From assembly GCF_030499575.1 (NCBI RefSeq), contig NZ_JASTLC010000001.1, positions 1,240,001 through 1,304,000 of the forward strand: a stretch of DNA of 64,000 nucleotides, given 5' to 3'. Below the pieces are notes generated by a model, which was not told the DNA's origin, searched no databases, and saw only the letters and a program-made list of their open reading frames with translations. Origin of the DNA: Streptomyces sp. DG2A-72. Its GTDB lineage: Bacteria > Actinomycetota > Actinomycetes > Streptomycetales > Streptomycetaceae. The position numbers and the translations under genes are program-made. Below are positions 59,825 through 64,000 of this stretch, piece after piece; position 1 is the first letter of the stretch; each line of letters begins with the position of its first letter.

Positions 59825-60226
59825 GCTCCACTGCCGCAGTTCCTGCGCGATGTCGTGCACCGTGGCCTGACCGCTCTTGACCAGCCGGGCCAGGTCGCGG
59901 ACCTGCTCCGGGGAGGTGACGACCTTCAGGCCGCTGGCGACGAGGTAGGCGTACGCGACCGCGGAGGCGAACAGGGCGTTGGAACGCTCCAGCGCGGGCA
60001 CGTGGATCAGCAGTTGCAGCAGCGAGGCGGCTCGGGCCTGAGGGGTGTCGTAGACAGGGACGTCGAATATCTCGGCCTCATGGCGTGCGACGGCGGCGAC
60101 GAGCGCGCCCCAGTCGGTGACCTGGGGGTCTCCGGGAGTGTTCTGTTCGGCGAGCATGAGCAGCCAGGCGAGGTCGATTCTGAGATGGCTCAACGGATCA
60201 GCGGCGACCTTCGCGTGTGCCTTCAC
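59819..60226 (-). CDS. Doc/Fic-like toxin
   Basis: 135 residues, all-helical Doc-type fold. The Fic-motif region is degenerate: LLQLLIHVPALERSNALFASAVAYAYLVASG stands where HPFxxGNKR is expected, keeping only His and Asn. Streptomyces has many such divergent Doc homologues. Overlaps the RHH antitoxin gene by 29 nt. GTG 60226 is the longest start; a shorter GTG at 60208 would leave PLSHLRIDLAWLL at the N-terminus, as in relatives. Confidence 0.8.
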   Translation of the reverse strand: MKAHAKVAADPLSHLRIDLAWLLMLAEQNTPGDPQVTDWGALVAAVARHEAEIFDVPVYDTPQARAASLLQLLIHVPALERSNALFASAVAYAYLVASGLKVVTSPEQVRDLARLVKSGQATVHDIAQELRQWSL

Positions 60227-60437
60227 GGTCCGAGCCGAACTCTTCGGCGAACACGGACTCGTACTGCTTCATGAAGTCGGCGGCGGCCTCCACGAAGGTG
60301 TGGCCGACCTCCCCGGTGTCCTGTCTGACCAGCTCTTCGATGTAGCGGTTGACGCTCATGCCGCGGGCCAGGGCGCGTTCGCGAGCCGCGCGGGCGGTGC
60401 CTTCGTCCACGCGTACGTTCAGCTGGGTCTTCGCCAT
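60198..60437 (-). CDS. Ribbon-helix-helix antitoxin
   Basis: 79 residues. RHH N-terminus MAKTQLNVRVDEGTARAARERALARGMSVNRYIEELVRQD; C-terminal acidic/aromatic tail (FVEAAADFMKQYESVFAEEFG) for toxin binding. First gene of the pair with the Doc-like toxin; operator-like GCTAGC pair immediately upstream. Confidence 0.88.
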   Translation of the reverse strand: MAKTQLNVRVDEGTARAARERALARGMSVNRYIEELVRQDTGEVGHTFVEAAADFMKQYESVFAEEFGSDREGTREGRR

Positions 60438-60445
60438 GCCTCAAA

Positions 60446-60465
60446 GCTAGCGCCGAAATGCTAGC
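60446..60465. promoter_or_regulatory. Operator-like GCTAGC pair upstream of the antitoxin
   Basis: GCTAGC occurs twice (60446-60451 and 60460-60465), 14 bp centre to centre, the first 8 bp before the antitoxin ATG. Each is palindromic, and both are followed by G as a direct repeat GCTAGCG. Spacing suits binding of two RHH dimers. Confidence 0.6.
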
Positions 60466-60616
60466 GGCGGCAAGGGCTCATCCCCAAGGGCTCATCCCAT
60501 GGGTGGAGACCGACCGGGACCCAACAGGACCCAAGGGGGATACCGAGTGTGCGCCGGATCACATTACGCTCGGCCCTGACAAGGACGTCGCGATGTCCCG
60601 AATCGAGGAGGCAGCC

Positions 60617-61417
60617 TTGTCCGCTTCTGCTGTGGAGCAGGCCTCGGCCGACGGGTTCGCGGCCCGCGCCCGCGGTCTGACCAAGGCGTACGGCTCGGGC
60701 GAGACGACGGTGCTCGCCCTCGACTCGGTGGACGTGGACATCACGCGCGGCCGGTTCACGGCGGTGATGGGGCCGTCGGGCTCCGGGAAGTCCACGCTGA
60801 TGCACTGTCTGGCGGGGCTGGACACCGTCTCGGCGGGCCAGGTGTGGCTCGGCGACACCGAGATCACGGGGCTCAGGGAGCGGGAGCTGACCCGGCTGCG
60901 GCGGGACCGGATCGGGTTCATGTTCCAGTCGTTCAACCTCATCCCGACGCTGAACGCGGCCGAGAACATCACGCTGCCCATGGACATCGCCGGCAAGAAG
61001 CCCGACGAGAAGTGGCTGGACCAGGTCATCGACACACTCGGGCTGCGGGACCGGCTGAGCCACCGGCCGTCGCAGCTGTCCGGCGGCCAGCAGCAGCGCG
61101 TCGCCTGTGCCCGCGCGCTCGCCTCCCGCCCCGAGCTGATCTTCGCCGACGAACCGACCGGCAACCTCGACTCACGGTCCGGGCTTGAGGTGCTCGGCTT
61201 TCTGCGCGACGCGGTCGACAACCTCGGGCAGACGGTCGTCATGGTCACCCACGATCCGGGCGCCGCCGCCCACTCCGACCTGGTGCTGTTCCTCGGTGAC
61301 GGACGGATCGTCGACGAGATGGAGCGGCCGACGGCGGAGGCGGTCCTGGAACGGATGAAGCGGTTCGACGTGATCCGCAGTCAGTACGACGACGCCACGC
61401 CCTCGCAGGAGGACTGA
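60617..61417 (+). CDS. ABC transporter ATP-binding protein (MacB/LolD type)
   Basis: 266 residues. Walker [20 protein letters not shown]-loop [13 protein letters not shown], signature [15 protein letters not shown], Walker [15 protein letters not shown]-loop VMVTHDP. TTG 60617 is chosen because GAGGAGG precedes it by 5 nt and the protein then starts [16 protein letters not shown] 60593, 24 nt upstream, lacks an SD. Coupled to the permease 4 nt downstream. Confidence 0.93.
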   Translation: MSASAVEQASADGFAARARGLTKAYGSGETTVLALDSVDVDITRGRFTAVMGPSGSGKSTLMHCLAGLDTVSAGQVWLGDTEITGLRERELTRLRRDRIGFMFQSFNLIPTLNAAENITLPMDIAGKKPDEKWLDQVIDTLGLRDRLSHRPSQLSGGQQQRVACARALASRPELIFADEPTGNLDSRSGLEVLGFLRDAVDNLGQTVVMVTHDPGAAAHSDLVLFLGDGRIVDEMERPTAEAVLERMKRFDVIRSQYDDATPSQED

Positions 61418-61421
61418 CCCC

Positions 61422-63989
61422 GTGCTCAAGGCGACGCTCCGGAGCTTTCTCGCCCACAAGGGACGGCTGCTGCTGTCCGCGCTGGCCGTGATCCTGTCCG
61501 TGGCGTTCGTCGCGGGCAGCCTGATCTTCTCGGACACCGTCAGCCGTACCTTCGACCGGCTCTTCGCCTCGACCGCGGCCGACGTCACCGTCAGCCCGAA
61601 GGAGAACCTCGACGAAGCACTGCCCTCCGGCTTCACCCCCACCCTGCCCGCCTCGCTGGTGGACCGCGCGGCCCGGGTCGAGGGGGCCGAGTCGGCCCGT
61701 CTGGACGTGGACGTGGCGGGCATCACCGTCGCCGACGAGGACAACGAGTCGGTGGGCCCCACCACCGGCGCCCCGACGATCGGCACCATCTGGAACCCGA
61801 CCGACCGCAGCCCCGTCGAGCTGACCTCCGGTCACGCCCCCGAGGGGCCGAGCCAGGTCCTGCTCGACGCGGACACCGCCGACAGCAAGGACGTGGCGAT
61901 CGGGGACACGCTCACCGTGATCGCCGCGCCCGGCTCCTTCAAGGCCGAGGTCGTCGGCATCGCCACGTTCACCACCACCAACCCCGGTGCCGCGCTGGTC
62001 TTCTTCGACACCGAGACCGCGCAGACCAAGCTGCTGGGCGACCCGGACGCCGGCACCAGCATCTCCGTGGACGCCGCGGACGGCGTCAGCGACCCGCAGC
62101 TCAAGCAGCGCGTGGCCGCCGCGCTGGGCGCGGACACCTTCGACTTCCGGACCGCCGACGAGCAGGCCGAGTCGGACGTCGAGCAGCTGGGCGGCTTCCT
62201 CGACGTCATCAAGTACGTGATGCTCGGCTTCGCCGGGATCGCCGTCCTGGTCGGTGTGTTCCTGATCGTCAACACCTTCTCGATGCTGATCGCCCAGCGC
62301 ACCCGCGAACTGGGGCTGCTGCGCGCGCTCGGCGCGGACCGCCGCCAGGTGCGCCGCTCGGTCCTCACCGAAGCGCTGCTGCTCGGCCTCGTCGGCTCCA
62401 CGCTCGGCCTGGCCACCGGCATCGGGCTCGCCGTCGGGCTCATCGAGCTGATGAGCCTGCTCGGCATGAACATCAGGTCCGCCGACATGGTCATCGGCGT
62501 GGCGACACCCGTCTCGGCGTACGTCGTCGGCCTCGGCGTCACCTTCGTGGCGGCGTATCTCCCGGCCCGGCGAGCGGCGGGTGTGTCGCCGATGGCGGCG
62601 CTCGCGGACGCCGAGATCGCCGACGTGGGAAAGCCGCTGCGGGTGCGCGCTGTGGTGGGCGCGGTCGTCGGGGCGCTGGGCGCGGCGGCGCTGGTGGGCT
62701 GTGCCACGGCGACGCAGACGTCGTCGGCGGCCTCCCTGCTCGGCCTCGGCGTGGTCCTGACGCTCATCGCGACGGTCATCGCGGGCCCACTGCTGGTGCG
62801 CCCGGTGATCCGGGTCCTCGGCGGAGCCTTCCCCGCACTGTTCGGTTCGGTCGGCCGGATGAGCCAGCGCAACGCCCTGCGCAACCCCCGCCGTACCGGC
62901 GCGACCGCGGCGGCCCTGATGGTCGGGCTGGCGCTGGTCGGCGGGATGTCGGTGGCGAGCGCCTCGATGACCAAGTCGTTCGACGAGCAGATCGACAAGA
63001 CGCTGGGCGCCGACTTCGTCGTACAGAACAGCAATTTCGTGCCCTTCCCCGAGGAGGTCACCAAGCGGGTGGAGGCGACGGACGGCGTCGGGCTCGTCGT
63101 GCGCTCACGGCTCACACCGGTGGCGGTGAGCCTCCCGGACGGGGACCGCGTCGAGACGACGGCCGGGGCGTACGATCCCCGGCTCGACGACGTCGCCAAC
63201 ATCACCTACGCGCAGGGCGACTCGGCGGCGGCGCTGGCCAAGGGGCGGATCGCCATGGACCGGGACTTCGCGCGGGACCACGGCGTGCGCGTCGGGAGCA
63301 CGATCCCGGTCGAGTTCCAGGGCGGACGTACGGCCGATCTGACGGTGGGCGCGCTGACCGACCAGGACTCCGCCGACGGGTTCGGGACGCAGGGCGGGCT
63401 GTTCTTCGGCATGCGCACGATGGAGCGGTACGCGCCGGGCGGCCAGGACTCCGCGGTGTACGTGAACGCCTCCCCCGGCACGAGCACCGACGACCTGCGC
63501 ACGAATCTGGAGGCGACCCTCGACCCGTATCCGCAGGTGGACGTCCGGGACATCGCCGACTACAAGGAGCTGGTCCACGACCAGATCGCGGTCCTGCTCT
63601 ACCTCGTGTACGCGCTGCTCGGGCTCGCGATCATCATCGCGGTGCTCGGCGTGGTCAACACCCTTGCCCTGTCGGTCGTCGAGCGGACCCGGGAGATCGG
63701 CCTGCTGCGGGCCATCGGACTCGCCCGGCGCCAGCTGCGCCGCATGATCCGGCTGGAGTCGGTGGTGATCGCGGTGTTCGGCGCGGTCCTGGGACTCGCG
63801 CTGGGACTGGTGTGGGGCGTGTGCACCCAGCAGGTGCTGGCGCTGCAGGGCATGCAGGCGTTCGCGATCCCGTGGACCACGATCATCGCGGTGGTGATCG
63901 GCTCGGCGGTCGTGGGCGTGGTGGCGGCCCTGCTGCCCGCGTTGCGTGCATCCCGCATGAATGTGCTGGCGGCCATCGCGCACGAGTGA
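61422..63989 (+). CDS. ABC transporter permease, FtsX/MacB type
   Basis: 855 residues, GTG start. Two FtsX-like repeats: N-terminal TM (LLSALAVILSVAFVAGSLIF), extracytoplasmic MacB-PCD domain, three TM (VMLGFAGIAVLVGVFLIVNTF ...), a second TM/soluble half (GATAAALMVGLALVGGMSV ...) and three final TM (LYLVYALLGLAIIIAVLGVV ...). Forms an exporter/mechanotransmission complex with the ATPase, probably for a lipid, peptide or antibiotic. Ends 11 bp before the window edge. Confidence 0.93.
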   Translation: MLKATLRSFLAHKGRLLLSALAVILSVAFVAGSLIFSDTVSRTFDRLFASTAADVTVSPKENLDEALPSGFTPTLPASLVDRAARVEGAESARLDVDVAGITVADEDNESVGPTTGAPTIGTIWNPTDRSPVELTSGHAPEGPSQVLLDADTADSKDVAIGDTLTVIAAPGSFKAEVVGIATFTTTNPGAALVFFDTETAQTKLLGDPDAGTSISVDAADGVSDPQLKQRVAAALGADTFDFRTADEQAESDVEQLGGFLDVIKYVMLGFAGIAVLVGVFLIVNTFSMLIAQRTRELGLLRALGADRRQVRRSVLTEALLLGLVGSTLGLATGIGLAVGLIELMSLLGMNIRSADMVIGVATPVSAYVVGLGVTFVAAYLPARRAAGVSPMAALADAEIADVGKPLRVRAVVGAVVGALGAAALVGCATATQTSSAASLLGLGVVLTLIATVIAGPLLVRPVIRVLGGAFPALFGSVGRMSQRNALRNPRRTGATAAALMVGLALVGGMSVASASMTKSFDEQIDKTLGADFVVQNSNFVPFPEEVTKRVEATDGVGLVVRSRLTPVAVSLPDGDRVETTAGAYDPRLDDVANITYAQGDSAAALAKGRIAMDRDFARDHGVRVGSTIPVEFQGGRTADLTVGALTDQDSADGFGTQGGLFFGMRTMERYAPGGQDSAVYVNASPGTSTDDLRTNLEATLDPYPQVDVRDIADYKELVHDQIAVLLYLVYALLGLAIIIAVLGVVNTLALSVVERTREIGLLRAIGLARRQLRRMIRLESVVIAVFGAVLGLALGLVWGVCTQQVLALQGMQAFAIPWTTIIAVVIGSAVVGVVAALLPALRASRMNVLAAIAHE

Positions 63990-64000
63990 TGGAATCGCGG

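Noticed and set aside
59819..60437. Prophage or genomic island around the toxin-antitoxin pair
   Set aside because: No integrase, tRNA, att repeats or change in base composition; neighbours are ordinary chromosomal genes.

Overview
The window is high-GC actinobacterial chromosome, almost certainly Streptomyces. GC-rich third codon positions, many GTG/TTG starts, 4-nt ATGA/GTGA gene overlaps and the gene content (RppA, MurT/GatD, DUF397 plus DUF5753 regulators, SpoIIE phosphatases, a c-di-AMP riboswitch before an NlpC/P60 gene) all point there. From memory, the gene order rppA-P450-cupin ... def-murT-gatD-pfk ... rocD ... tap ... ureABCFGD ... bioFBAD matches the SCO12xx part of the S. coelicolor core chromosome; this was not checked by alignment. 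No tRNA, rRNA, CRISPR array, insertion sequence or prophage was seen.

Layout. 1-3.5 kb: the 3' end of pyruvate carboxylase, then a graveyard of decayed catabolic genes: an alpha/beta hydrolase lacking its nucleophile, a frameshifted maleylpyruvate isomerase-like gene, an ORF that fuses an AMP-ligase N-terminus to a fumarylacetoacetate-hydrolase C-terminus, and tails of an NDP-forming CoA ligase and an intradiol dioxygenase. 3.5-6.4 kb: DUF779 protein, secreted phosphodiester glycosidase, small membrane protein, Tat-exported GDPD-like enzyme. 6.5-11.5 kb: a quinone oxidoreductase/acyl-CoA dehydrogenase operon and a divergent XRE-cupin/FAD-oxidoreductase pair. 11.6-15.3 kb: ATP-dependent DNA ligase with Nudix, aldehyde dehydrogenase, small conserved protein. 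15.4-18.3 kb: the tetrahydroxynaphthalene (HPQ-melanin) operon rppA-CYP158-cupin, with a one-base frameshift in the P450. 18.3-25.9 kb: acyl-CoA dehydrogenase/TetR, peptide deformylase, murT-gatD, phosphofructokinase, CtaG-like protein. 25.9-30.1 kb: a LytS/LytTR two-component system wrapped around a sodium:solute symporter and a small DUF485-like protein. 30.2-32.8 kb: Lrp regulator, DDAH and ornithine aminotransferase. 33-41.5 kb: two SpoIIE-type phosphatases, a secreted cutinase-like hydrolase, an ArsR-type regulator, an acyltransferase and an NAD-dependent reductase. 41.5-47.9 kb: tripeptidyl aminopeptidase and the urease operon. 48-52.3 kb: TetR/membrane protein pair, orphan YefM-type antitoxin divergent from an unusual ClpP, riboswitch and NlpC/P60 hydrolase. 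52.5-54.3 kb: an RsbW-like ATPase with a WhiJ-type XRE/DUF397 pair. 54.4-58.8 kb: biotin synthesis bioF and bioBAD. 58.8-64 kb: repeat, lipase relic, methyltransferase, Doc/RHH toxin-antitoxin pair and a MacB-type ABC exporter.

Most of the window is conserved housekeeping. The parts most worth a second look are the decayed aromatic-acid locus at the left, the ClpP/YefM intergenic region with its TGTACA operator and displaced ClpP serine, the riboswitch with a possible Shine-Dalgarno-masking helix, and a family of dispersed intergenic elements whose short and long forms share the same two ends and often overlap stop codons.
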